Positions 1-10,800 of a DNA stretch of 64,000 bases are shown here, piece after piece. Position 1 is the stretch's first letter. Each line of letters opens with the position of its first letter. The position numbers were made by a program, and so were the translations under genes. The DNA comes from Gymnorhina tibicen (Eukaryota > Chordata > Aves > Passeriformes > Artamidae). The notes beneath the pieces are model-generated. The model was given only the letters and a program-made list of their open reading frames with translations. It was not told where the DNA came from and did no database searches. The stretch is taken from assembly GCA_013399875.1 (NCBI GenBank), contig VXAZ01001737.1:633-64632 (forward strand), written 5' to 3'.

Positions 1-1108
1 TGGTTACTGACCAATCTCCTTGTGTGATTAAGACATGTAAGTGGACAATTAATTAATTAAATAACACACTTTCCTGCTGGCTACACTTGGTTTCATTTCC
101 TCGTCTCTGCTATACAGCCACATTCACATACTGTGTTTTAGGAGCAGCCATATCTATGCCCTTTACTATGGCCGCCATACCGACCTTTTGGGCCTGTTCA
201 AGGACCAAAGGATGCCAGGTAGCTTGGAGATCGGGATTGGAAAAGAAATTCATCCCCATAAGGGCTTCTACTCCAACTGCATGCCTGGGATCATCTGAGG
301 GCAACTGCATATTCTCCATTGCAGTTCTTTCAGCTATCCTTCTCCAGTGACTCTCAAAAACTATAAATTGCACAGGCTGAAACAACACTTGACCTAGATG
401 CTTAATAACGAACAGAGAAAGCAGGTCAGTATTTATCACTCTAAGAACTTGCATAAGTTCAGGAGAGCCAAGGCCATACTGTGCCACTTTAGACTGTATA
501 TCTTGGACCACTCTCCATGCAAAAACAGCGTGCCTGTCAGATTGTCCTGAATTTGGGAGGGCCTTATAAACAAGAAAGCCTAGGGTATTTCCCTGCAAGG
601 CTTCACTGTCACCTTGACTTACTGGTGCACCCTCCTGAGGGTCTGTACCAAATGCCTGAGTTTGCACATCTACCCCTGCCTCCTTAGGCATCCCTAGTTT
701 TTCCAGTAAGTCCCAGTCCCCCTCTTCCAGAGCCTGTGACCTAACATCCTCCCAAAAACGCCTGAAATTCCTCGGACGCACAGTCACCTGACATGGGGGA
801 AGCATCCATGGGCGGTTTGAGAGCTGGCGCTGTGTGAGTTGCCGGCGTCCGGCTGCTGCCACAGCCACCCGCCGCAAATCAGATGCGTCTTCCGTAGCAC
901 CACTCACGTTGTCAAGCAGGGGCATCCCCGACAGCCCCGCTGCTGACAAAGGGAACAAGCAGGGTTCAGGGGCTGGGGCAGAGGGCGACGTAGGCACCTG
1001 TGGCAGCGCTTCTCGCGTGGGCACTCCTTGTAGAGGCACAGCAGTGTGCCTGAGCGCGGCTGCTTGCCCTGCAGTCACCTGTGGTGGATGCGGGGGGGCA
1101 GAGGAGGC

Positions 1109-1306
1109 GGCCGGCACCGCTTGCCTGGGCGGTGCCGCTTGGGCAGACACCGCTTGCAAGGCCTCAGCGGTTTGTACGGCCGCAGCCTGTCCAGGTAGTA
1201 CCACCTGCGCAGCGGCCGCTTGTTGTGACTCAGCAGTTTGTCTGGCTGCCGCCTGTCCAGGCAGGACCGCCTGTGCAGTGGCTGCTGGTTGTGGCTCAGC
1301 AGTTTG
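1109..1306 (-). repeat. Three 66-bp tandem repeats inside gag
   Basis: On the minus strand the gag frame shows three successive copies of a 22-residue unit. Each begins QTAE and continues with an Ala/Gln-rich stretch ending near PGQAAA or PRQA. The copies start at residues 6, 28 and 50 of the 1321-110 frame. The third is the most diverged. The unit lies in the spacer between matrix and capsid, a region that tolerates repeats in retroviral gag. Confidence 0.75.
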
Positions 1307-1630
1307 TCCGGCCAGCTGCAAAAGGAATTCTGCAGCCTGCTGTAAGACTGAACGCTGCTACGCAGAGAAGGTCGGGTCCGCTGTGCGCACCGGCTGGGGT
1401 GTAGGCGCCGATCCACGAGAATACCCGGATGTAGGCGCGTTCCCGCGCTGGTCAGGCACTACGGGCATGCTCGTGGGAGGAAAGCCACATGAAGGTACCG
1501 CTGCCACCGCCACCAAACCCGCCCGTGACAAGGGAGGAGCCGTGGGGACCACGAGTCCAGCGGCGCTGGCTGAAAGCAGTGGTGCGGGACCCCGAGACGG
1601 GGAAGGGGGAGAAACCCCCGGAGCAAAGGG

Positions 1631-2115
1631 AGGCGGATGCCCAACATACTCCTCCTGCTGCCCGGTCACTCTCATGAGTTGTTCCGCCAGCGAGGGGTAC
1701 TTTGGCATACCAAAATCACACAGAGATGGATATACAGGCAGATCACAGTCACGGAGCGAGGGGCAGTAGCCCCGTGGAGCCTCCGCGACCGTCCCCGGGC
1801 CGGATGGGATCCGGGACACGGCAACTAACCCCACCTCCAAAGGTACATGAGACGGTGCTGGAGAGCTGTCACNAGGCGGATGCCCAACATACTCCTCCTG
1901 CTGCCCGGTCACTCTCATGAGTTGTTCCGCCAGCGAGGGGTACTTTGGCATACCAAAATCACACAGAGATGGATATACAGGCAGATCACAGTCACGGAGC
2001 GAGGGGCAGTAGCCCCGTGGAGCCTCCGCGACCGTCCCCGGGCCGGATGGGATCCGGGACACGGCAACTAACCCCACCTCCAAAGGTACATGAGACGGTG
2101 CTGGAGAGCTGTCAC
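1631..2115. repeat. Exact 242-bp tandem duplication around a single N (probable assembly artefact)
   Basis: Bases 1631-1872 and 1874-2115 are identical as far as I can read, and the one base between them (1873) is N. Sequence left of the first copy and right of the second is unique. A perfect duplicate that meets at an N is the usual trace of two contigs joined without merging their overlap. The true locus probably has one copy. Confidence 0.85.
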
Positions 2116-2585
2116 CCACGCTGCCCTGAGTCTCCAAGTCCGCTTCAGAGCCCTCTGGGCTGGGCGACCCGTTGCTGTCTCCTCCTGACCTGAGTCAGGG
2201 CAGCACATCATATAAAAATCGCCAAGTGCAAAGTCAAGTAAGTCCTGAGGGAGATCATCCTCTCTGTACATGAGCTCATGAGTTAATCTGTCTCCCAGCA
2301 ACTGCCAGGTCTGGAGGCTAAACACAGTATCAGGCTCAGCAGAAAACCCATGGCTCGCTGCCGAGTCTAAGAGCATTCAAAGCAGAGTCAGAAAGGTCCG
2401 AACCCGTAACCTCCATAACTGATTTCCAGGCAGAAAGCACTGAGCTTTCTTTCTAGCTCCTTTGTCCCATTTTTTCAGTCTTTGTCTAAAACCTTGGTGC
2501 CCATACGAAGGTCCTGTCCCCGCAGCCACGGGGGAGGGGAAAGAAGCATGTACCTCCTGGGGAATGCGCTGGCCGAGAGGTGTAG

Positions 2586-2603
2586 ATCACGTCGGGGTCA
2601 CCA
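2586..2603 (-). other. Retroviral primer binding site, tRNA-Trp type
   Basis: The minus strand reads TGGTGACCCCGACGTGAT. This is complementary to the 3' end of tRNA-Trp including the CCA tail. It lies two bases inside the LTR edge, as expected for a retrovirus. Avian leukosis-type viruses are known to prime from tRNA-Trp, whereas most avian beta-like endogenous retroviruses use tRNA-Lys. Confidence 0.85.
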
Positions 2604-2605
2604 GA

Positions 2606-2818
2606 TGTCGCAGCTGTGCCAGGGACAGAAAGAAAAGCACGACACAAAGTCCAAGTCCGGGGAGAAAAGCCCATTAATCTATTAACTAATATGGCCTTTT
2701 ATAAGGTGGTTCACAAAGATGGCAGGAGGCCATTGGTCCTTTGACCAGCCACCCCTCAGCATGATTGGCTAGTACTGTACAACACCCATTTCAAAATATT
2801 TTCCAAAGTACCACAACA
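2606..2818 (-). mobile_element. Retroviral LTR (5' LTR of the minus-strand provirus)
   Basis: The plus-strand edges read TGTCGCAG... and ...CCACAACA, giving the imperfect TG...CA inverted ends of an LTR about 213 bp long. On the minus strand it contains two CCAAT boxes (complements of 2762-2770 and 2730-2738) and a TATA box (complement of 2697-2703). About 75-90 bp of R/U5 follow before the primer site. The right edge is set by the terminal TGTTGTGG-like motif and is uncertain by a few bases. No clean AATAAA is seen in the R region. Confidence 0.75.
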
Positions 2819-3970
2819 AAACTAGGAAAACAAGCTGGCAGGTGTTAGATAAAGAATTGGTTTACAAAACCATCTCACTGTTTTTTGTAGCTTGCGTGAG
2901 AAAGACAAAGTTCTCACAGGATGCTGCAGAAAGATGGAAAACTTCTCTGTTGAAGGCTTTTCAGCATCCACAGAGATGTGTCTCAGTTGCAAAATTCACC
3001 ACTTGCTCCTTAGACAACCTGGTTTGGTATAGGAAAAAGGGAGAAGAAACTCGGAAATGCATGTGGTAGGATACAGATGACAAGGATGATGGTTTTTCCT
3101 TGTGTCCACTGCTCCACTGCCATGGCTATGATGGATTTTAAGCTGCTAGTTTTCCAGGACTTAAAAACATACTGTGTTGTTGGTGCTGATACTATTGGAG
3201 TGACACTGTCTTCCTGGAAAGCCCTGAAGAACTTGGGGGAGTTTATTTACACTATAAGGGTAAAATCCTTTTTACTAAACAGGTGGAAAAGGATGGGGCT
3301 CCTGGGAAAAGAAAACAAAAACCCCACATAAAGAAGCTGAAATTACTGGGAACTGCCCCAAATCTGGGTGCTTTGTGTTGTTCCTGGGTCCTGTCTCCCA
3401 GATCCTGGGATAAATCTTATTCCTGAATTAAGCAAATTTTTAAGGATAGATTGCAGTGATAAGAGACTAGGCTGTTCTGCATTCACACTTGTCTTACGGC
3501 GCCAGCTGGATTTATTTTTCTCAGCAGAGGAAAACGCACAGGCCTCATTAACTTGCATCAGAGCTAATCCCATCTCAGCTGGTAAATTCTTACTATTTTT
3601 GCATCTCTGTGTACTTTCAACCTTTCATTCTTCAGTTGTCACTAATGAATTTGTTTTCTAAAATACCTCTTTTTTTTTCTTGCCAATGTTTCTGCGGAGC
3701 AAATCCCAGCTGGTAAAATCTGGCTGAGGTTTCAGCTGGAGTGTGGGGAGCAGTCAGGGAGCAGAGATTTGGATGGTGGGATGGTTCTGACCTTGCATGG
3801 GCTGTAGGTTGACATGGAGCCTCTTACCATTTCGAGGCTAAAATGCTTAGTTTAGGAAGCAAGTCTGCGTCCTTTATTTTATCATCAGGATTTTTATCTC
3901 CAGAAGTTTTTTCTGGGCATTGTGTGAATGTGTTTCAGAGGTGATCTTGAAAGAGGATGAGTCTTGTTCA

Positions 3971-4041
3971 TGCGGTTTTCAGAGGTAATGCTCGAGGATA
4001 GTGGAGGATGACGAGGTAAGAGTAACCTAAGTAGATACTCA
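3971..4041 (+). repeat. Diverged direct repeat, copy 1
   Basis: The block starts TGCGGTTTTCAGAGGT and continues through GATAGTGGAGGATGAC to GTAACCTAAG. It aligns over about 70 bases with 5757-5830, with scattered substitutions. The two copies are 1.8 kb apart in the same orientation. I do not recognise the family; it may be an old local duplication or an uncharacterised interspersed repeat. Confidence 0.6.
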
Positions 4042-5756
4042 GAAATCTGTTACAGGGAGGAGCAGACCCAGCTCCAAGGGACCATGATAATGGCTTTCAG
4101 GTTGCTTTCAGGTTGTGTTTTTCCAATATTTTGAAGCCCAAGTAGAGATGCCCTCCTCAGATACTCTCTGCTCTGCTCTGTAGCCTGTACCTGACATCAA
4201 GCTGGGTGAAGGAGGCACCTTGCTGAGCAGTGACCAAGCCATGCTTTGGTAGCCTTTATTCTTCAGTTCCCTGTGTTTCTTGTCAGTGCCCAAGTTCAAG
4301 CTCCATCATCTCTGGTGTGCTCTCTGGAGAAGCAGGAGGCTGGCAGGGGGCAAGCGCCTGGTGAGCAGGTGGCAGTGGGGAGGGCTTGGACAGACCTGAG
4401 CTGGGTTCCCTCTCACTTCTGGGGAGGACAAGATATTGTTACAAGTTAAAAAGTTCTGGGAACAACTGCCTGGAGGAGATGTCTCTAGTGTGTTTGTGTG
4501 GATCCAAGCAAGCAGAGGAGGCCAAATCGAGCTGACAGTGTTCTGTGCTCCCCATCTACAGCCATGCCATGTTGGACCACATTCTGGTTAGTTATTTTTT
4601 CTAGTTGACTGCTGGCCTGATGCCTTCAGTGTGCCCCCATCCCAGAAACATCAGGAATGCCATGTAAAAGTTATCCCACAGAGGCTGGGCATGGGGACAG
4701 AGAGGGGAATGCAGTTGGATGGCAATGCCTTCTTCCTCCATCCCTGTCTGTCTCACTCACTCCTGCTGGTCTGGGCAGGGCACAGGCAAGGCAAGGCCAG
4801 ACACGACAGCACTTCCTTGCTGTGCCACTGCTGCTGTCCCGCCCTGCCTTGCTTGCTCACTGCTGGCCTGCTCACTGCCTGCCTCTGCCCATCCGAGCGG
4901 AGCTGCTGCCTGAGTAATCTCCTCTGTTCCAGGTGGCTCTGGCTGTCATGAGGACTTTTTCCCAGGGCACCCAACTGTCAGAGGAGAGACTGAAGTCCAG
5001 TCTCCATCGCTGCACTGGTGTTTGGTGATACCAGCATATCATGATCACTGATTTTCCACACTGAGGAAATCCCAGAGGATTTCCTCCTGGAGGACATGGC
5101 AGATCAGATGGTCCCTTGCAGAAGGAGGCTTGGGGATGTGAGGGTTGACCTGGGCTGCAAGGACTCACAGCATCATGGTGTTCATCTGGCATAAGTCACC
5201 AAAATGGGTTTTCTCCCTTGGTTACATTAATAAAACCATCACTTCAGAGTTTTTACACATCCATCACTTTTCACGAGCAACCATCAGCAAAATTTAGATT
5301 ATTATGTTGTTTCAGACTGGTTTTGGAGTGGTTAATTCTGCCACAGCCACATCCTCAAGGACTGATGAACTTGTGAGCCATGGTGGTCATCCTGCAGTAG
5401 CAGCTTTTTTGGCTCTGTTGTGAATGAACATAAAACATCTTCAGAAGGACTTTTCTTGTGTTGCAGATTAAAAGACAGAGGTTCTCCAGTGAAAAAGTGA
5501 AACTGTTTCATTGCAGTGTCTGATAAGCACAGCTGTTCTTTGTGCGTCCCTTTGCTTACACTTTTGCTTACTCTAAAAGGTAAAACATCTCTGTTAACCG
5601 TGTTGATGTGAGACCTTTTCTAAAGGGTGCTGCCATAGCAATGGGTTGCAGTGGGACATTTGCTCTGTGGAGGGTAGTCGGCAGCTGCTCGTGCCAGATT
5701 GGGTGCGTTTAGAAAATCAGGGCCCCAGGAAATACATTTTTGGTAGTCTCATGGCA

Positions 5757-5830
5757 TGTGGTTTTCAGAGGTCATCTTGAAGCATAGTGGCGGATGACAA
5801 GGTGAAAGTAACCTGAGTCAATAAGCAGAG
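5757..5830 (+). repeat. Diverged direct repeat, copy 2
   Basis: This is the partner of 3971-4041. It starts TGTGGTTTTCAGAGGT and runs through CATAGTGGCGGATGAC to GTAACCTGAG. Identity is clear but imperfect, so the duplication is old. Confidence 0.6.
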
Positions 5831-7684
5831 ATGACTGAGGAGCGAGCTGTCAGGGCCTTGTTTGCACAAGTGGAGTGAGAGGTGGGGTGGCAACAGTGAG
5901 ATAAAAGGGATAACATGGAGGAGACAGATAAGGGAAAAGCTTCCTGATGGGGAGGGCTGGTTTTCCAAGAGAGAAGTCAGCCAAGGATGTGGTCTAGATG
6001 AGGTCTAAGGGAACCGCTGTATGGACCACGCTGCTGGATATGAGCTTCCCAAGCAGAGGGGTGTCAGCAGGTAGGAAGGACACAGCAGAGGTGTTTTGGG
6101 CAAGTGATGTATTTAAGAGCAGAAGGGTTTGTGTCTCCTTAGAGAGTGGATCCTAAGAACTGCTGAATTGGTGGAAACACCATAAATATTTTTATCCCAC
6201 TTAAAAAAACAGTAATGAAAACCAGATAAGACAACCTCACGTGCCAAAACCCACCACGCCACAGTAGCATTCAGGAAGCTGTGTTCTTTGTTGTGAGCTG
6301 TATTAAGATCCAGGAAGTGAAATGAAAAGGAAACCTCCTGTTTTATAAAAGTGAGTTGACTCAATCAGCAGCAGCAGGTATGGGTGGCAAAGGGAGGTGC
6401 AGAGATGTGGTAAGCTCAGGCTGGCTGTGCCCATGAGATCACCAGGAAAGAGGAAAGCCCTGTGAGTCAGCTCCAGGTGTCTGGAATGTCTGGAGGCTGT
6501 TAGGCAGCATAAGAGGCTCAGACAAGGAGCTCAGTGTTAATCACTCTGGTCTGTCAGGCCTGAAGTGAGCAGCGTGTCATGCCTTGGGTTGAGCTTGAAT
6601 CCCTAATGCAGAAGGGGACCTAAAAGGCAGCTTGTGTCTTTGGGGATGAACTTGTTAGGTGTTTTCATTCTATTTAAAGGTGCTCCTGGACCACTCGCAG
6701 TCACCTGCGACAGTAGGAGTCCCATGGCATTAGACAGGGAAGCTGCTGTGATGCAGCATGAGGGCCCATCCTTCACTGTGCCCCTCTGGTGGGCTGCTTT
6801 TGCAGGGCAGGTGGATATGCTGGAATCCTGCTTGTCCTGACATGTGCAGGATGTGGAGAACCCCTGCCTCCAGATTTCTCTATTTCCCTGCAGAAGTGGT
6901 CATGTCCTGCTGCAAGGCAAAGGCAAGGAGCAAGATGGAACTGTCCTTCATGCCTTGTGTGGCTTGTCAGCTACCCTTGAAAACAAAGTGCTAATGGACC
7001 TGGGGCTGTGGAGCCTGGCATCTTCCTGGCTCTGTCAGCAGCATCAGACAAGCGTTTTTCCCCTCTCTGTCTCCACTCCTCATCCTTCTTCTAGCATAAA
7101 AATGGTGTAGTAGGTGAGGCCAAGGACCCATCTAACCTCATTTTCTGTCTCAGGAGCAAAAGCAGACAAATATGTGTGATGATTCCCACCTCCACCTCAT
7201 TTCTAGGTCTGGGGATTTCTTGAACTTGATGCTTATCTGGTAAATCGATCTGCTTTCTGGCATTTATCCAAGCTGACCTTGGGTCTCTTTGCATTCCCAG
7301 TCCTGCTAGGCACCTGAAATGAGCCCTGCTCTTGCAGCTTGGCTGGCTGGACCTGGCTTGCGAGCAGACAGCCCCCATCCACCCTCCCCAGGCTTCCTAT
7401 GAGCTCATCCTGTTTCATTTTGTTCCCTGCAATCCTCCGGCGTGCCCGGACAGCCCGGCTCTCCCCAGCCAGCACCGCTGCCCTGCCTGTGGAGGCGACG
7501 GCGGCCGAGGGGATGGAGCTGGGCGAGCGGGACGGGCAGGAGGGGTGTCTTCAGGAGCTGCAGCTATATTTTACTTCCCTAGGACGGTGCGTACAGGAGG
7601 TCCTTGGGGCGCTGTGCCCCGTCAGTGCGTCTCTCTCAATGGGGGCAGGCGCCTGTCTGCGCTCCCTGGGCTGGGCTCTTGCTG

Positions 7685-7740
7685 TGAGTCAACCCACGGC
7701 ACACGCGCTCTTCCTGTTGGGAGTGACTCAGGTGGAGCAG
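7685..7740 (+). promoter_or_regulatory. LAMC2 promoter segment with two AP-1 sites
   Basis: Two perfect AP-1 motifs lie 137-143 and 88-94 bases before the LAMC2 start codon: TGAGTCA at 7685-7691 and TGACTCA at 7734-7740. A short A-rich TATA-like stretch follows at about 7744-7750. AP-1 sites are known to drive epithelial and injury-induced LAMC2 expression in mammals. The position and pairing here fit that role, but function is inferred. Confidence 0.6.
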
Positions 7741-7827
7741 CCGATAAAAAACGCACCAAAAAAAGGCACCAGGCAGCCGGTGTGGAGCCCCGCCGGAACG
7801 GGCGCCTGGTGCTCCCTGGCACAAGAA

Positions 7828-10800
7828 ATGGCCAAGTGCTGGCTCCTGCCCCTCGCCTGCCTCGCCGCGTCCCTCCGGCCCGCAGCCCTGAGCACACGCA
7901 GAGGAGAAGGTGAGGCTGCGGGAAGGGCAGCTGTTCCTGCTCTGATCCCGCCAGCAGATTGGCTCGCAGCTCTCTCGCCGTGCTGGAGAATGCCGGGAGC
8001 GGGCTTGGGTGCGCGGCATCCTGCTAGGGCACTCTTCCCCTCCTGCCTCCGGGATTGATACTGGATCTGTAGGTGCTTATTAATTTTCCTCCGAGGTAAA
8101 ATATCCCATGAGCAGTTGGTCTTCGTTTTGTCACTGGCATCCCCTTTCAATAACTTATTTATATGCAATTACCTTACTGCTGTCGGTATAGAGCTTTGCT
8201 CCTGGGGTGGGACGTAGGTGTGAGCACGAGCATGGCCCAGGCAGTGGCTGATCTGCCTATCGCTGCTGGAACCAAAACCTTCCCCAAGCCTGAAGAAGAG
8301 CTGGAAGCATCCAGGATCCAGTTTGCCATAAAAACATGGTGGTGTTTGGATTTTGTGCAAGTCTGTGGGGCTCAAAAGGTGCCACAGCCCTGCCACATCC
8401 CATGGGAGACAGGAGTCTCCTGTGGTCCACAGACTGATGGTGAGCTTTAAAAATCCAGCAGATCCTCTTGCATATGCAAATCTCATGTAGTGGAAAGTGT
8501 CATGGAGGGAGATTTAAACATGTTCAGCACAGTGGTAATTCAGCTATCAGAATTTCAGTTTCATTGGCCTACAGTCTGGAGATGGGTATGTTTGGTCAAA
8601 ATCAGGTTTTTGCATGTAAATACTGAGTGATTTAATTTTTTTTTTTTGGTCTCCAGTACTGATGTTCTGAAATAAGCTTGCTGGGCTTGAAGTTGAATTT
8701 TATCAGTTTTAAGTGTGATGCAGTGGGAAATAAGTGCTGAATAAGTGTTTTGGTTTGGGATTTTTTCAAAAGAAAAAAAAAGACCTGCTTTGCTTTACAT
8801 GCTAATTGGGTTAATTATTACATCAGCCTTAATTACATGCAAGTTTTAAAATACTGGTATAGATTCTTCCCCTGCTCCTTCCTGGCAGTGTGTGGGAAAC
8901 TGCTGCTTTCCCAGGGACTCTTGAACCCGTTTCTGTGTGTGTAAAGCCAACACTTGATACCAGCCGTGTTTTTATGCTGCAGCAGACTTTGAGTGGGTTC
9001 GGTGGGGTAACTTACTGTGCTGATCGAGCTGAGACGCCCCAGACAGGTCTGCAATGAGAAAGCTGTGAAGTCGGGCAATGGGGACACCCAGCCTTGGGGC
9101 AGCAGATGGGGCAGCCTTGTGGGTCACTGTCCCAAGAGCACAGAGCAGGGAATGGCTTGTATTGACATGGAGGCTTCATTGCATGCAAAGTTCTGTTGTT
9201 CTGATGGAAGGAGGGATCTTTGCAGGTTGGCTCATGTGTACAGAGCTGTCGGATCCTGACAGACCCAGGGCCGCCCTCATTTGTCTGGTTTTGTGAATTT
9301 AAGGAGACAGTTTAAGAGGCCTGAAGCTGCCTGTCTCCTCCAAGCCTTTCTGGTGTGCGAATTCATCTCAGCACAGCCATCAAGCATTTTCCATGCTTTA
9401 TTCTGCGGGTGGGAGCTGGGAGAATGACATCCTCCTGGATGTGTGCCATGGATCTCCTGCATCCTGATGTAGTGCTGAAGAAACCCAGCTGCAAAGCTTC
9501 TCAATTGAACCTGCTCTTTTCCATGGATGATCTCAGAGCAGAGCCTCAGGGCACCTGGATAGAGAAGTGATCCTGTCCTCAGTTGGTCCTCATCTTCCAT
9601 CAGCTCCTTCCTGCTCCATCTTGTTAGCAATTCCAGTGCCTTGCTCTTGGTAAGGATTAGCCTGCCTGAGCTCCTGGGTTTCTGGGAGATGACCAGGAGC
9701 ATACACACCAGTGTGGTGGTGGCACTAACCTGCCACAGCATCTTAAATGGCTTTGAATCATCGAGACAGGAATTTGTTCCAGGGCTGGAGAGCTGGTTCC
9801 TAATGTGCTGCAGCAGTAGAGCAACACCCAAAGAAAGATTTTCATTCCCTAGGGGAATGGTGCTCATGCCTGTAATTTAGCAACCTAGTAAATCCTCTGG
9901 GCTGCGTAGACGTAGGGTGATGTATGGCTGGAGTTCAACTCAAAGATCCTTATGGATCCCTTCCAATTTGAAATCTAGTTGGAGTGTGGAGGGATGGGGA
10001 GTGGGATCAACTCAAGTGAGATCTTTCTGCTGTGAAGGTGAGCACAAATACTTGAAGAAAGTCTCACACTGCTGCTCTCCATGGGTCCTTTGTGTTGTCC
10101 ATGCCCTTTGGTCACTGGTGATGCTCTCTGAGGTTGGAGTTGCTTTCCCACACCCTAGAGGCAGGAATTCTGTGCCCACAGGTCCCCTCCCAGCAGGCTA
10201 GGGTGGCAGAAAATCTCCTGAGCTTGGTCTCGGTCTCCTGGCAGCCAGACTGCGAGGGAAGAGCCGTGTTTGCCGAAGTTGGAAAAATCTCTCTCCCTGT
10301 TTGCTGGCGCATGAGGTCATCTCTCCTCTTGGCAGAGGCTCTGCTGAGTGCCTCCCTCTGGAATGCGGGTGCCGATGGGTGTGTGGGAGGGCGGCGCCCA
10401 GGTATGAGCACTGGGAGCAGGAGGCTTTGCCTGGTCCCAGGAATCACAGATGATGCAGAGGACAGGGACATTGTACCCTGGGGCTGAGCTGTGCCAGAAG
10501 AGAGCAGAGAAGGAGGAGCAGCTCGGTGTGTATGAGTACAAGGCACTGTCTGCATCCATGCAGCAGGTTTCTGCCCATTTTTGGACTCCCTCCACCTTCT
10601 GTGCTCTCAGAGGTGACCTGAACAGGGCTTGGGTAGCTGGGGATGGCCTTTCCTGTCCCAAGAAGACCAGCAGTGAGCAGAGCTCCTCAGAGGGAGGTCG
10701 AGGCTCCCATGGCAGCATCAGGGTGGTTTGGAGCAGTTCCTCAGCAGGCTGTGTCCCTGAGGACCTGGCTTTTTCCCTTGGGATGTTTCTTTCTCCTGAC

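Larger units (their letters stand above)
110..2376 (-). pseudogene. Retroviral gag remnant (matrix, proline/alanine-rich region and capsid part)
   Basis: The reading frame opens at 2376 with a matrix-like segment. It changes frame near 2170-2190, where the first frame continues for a while but the gag-like composition moves to another frame. It then continues to a TAG at 1358-1360, stays in the same frame from 1321, and ends at a TAG at 110-112. The middle part is very rich in Pro, Ala and Gln. The C-terminal 250 residues (about 870-110) have the Trp-rich, helical character of a class II capsid. No Cys-His zinc knuckle is seen, so nucleocapsid is missing or outside the window. A 242-bp block at 1631-1872 is repeated at 1874-2115 around one N; the extra 243 bases are 81 codons, so the frame is not disturbed. 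Assignment to class II rests on the primer site and general capsid character, not on a database search. Confidence 0.75.
1..2818 (-). mobile_element. 5' part of an endogenous retrovirus (class II, alpha/beta-like), broken
   Basis: Read on the minus strand, the order is LTR (2818-2606), a two-base spacer, a primer binding site (2603-2586), an untranslated leader of about 200 bases, and a gag reading frame that reaches the left edge. The primer binding site matches the 3' end of tRNA-Trp, the primer known for avian alpharetroviruses. No protease, polymerase, envelope or second LTR is visible; they would lie left of the window or be lost. The host/virus junction on the left, and therefore any target-site duplication, cannot be seen. 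Gag carries at least one frameshift and two in-frame stops, so this copy is not intact. Confidence 0.85.
2819..7680. other. Intergenic region upstream of LAMC2, no gene recognised
   Basis: I checked both strands for the 3' exons of LAMC1, the usual upstream neighbour, and saw none. No open frame here looks coding. The region holds one pair of diverged direct repeats (3971-4041 and 5757-5830), a short tandem at 4078-4101, and otherwise unremarkable sequence. Part of it could be distal LAMC1 3' UTR or LAMC2 enhancer, which cannot be decided by reading. Confidence 0.6.

Noticed and set aside
834..1769. 311-codon plus-strand frame over the retroviral gag
   Set aside because: It is antisense to the gag frame, Cys/Ala-rich from the repeat composition, and crosses no recognisable domain.
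2819..7680. Search for LAMC1 3' exons upstream of LAMC2
   Set aside because: No laminin coiled-coil or C-terminal motif was found on the plus strand, so LAMC1 lies beyond the left edge or the retrovirus.
7339..7827. Upstream in-frame ATG for LAMC2 at 7339
   Set aside because: The extension has no signal peptide at its start and covers the promoter with its AP-1 sites. The ATG at 7828 begins a good secretion signal.
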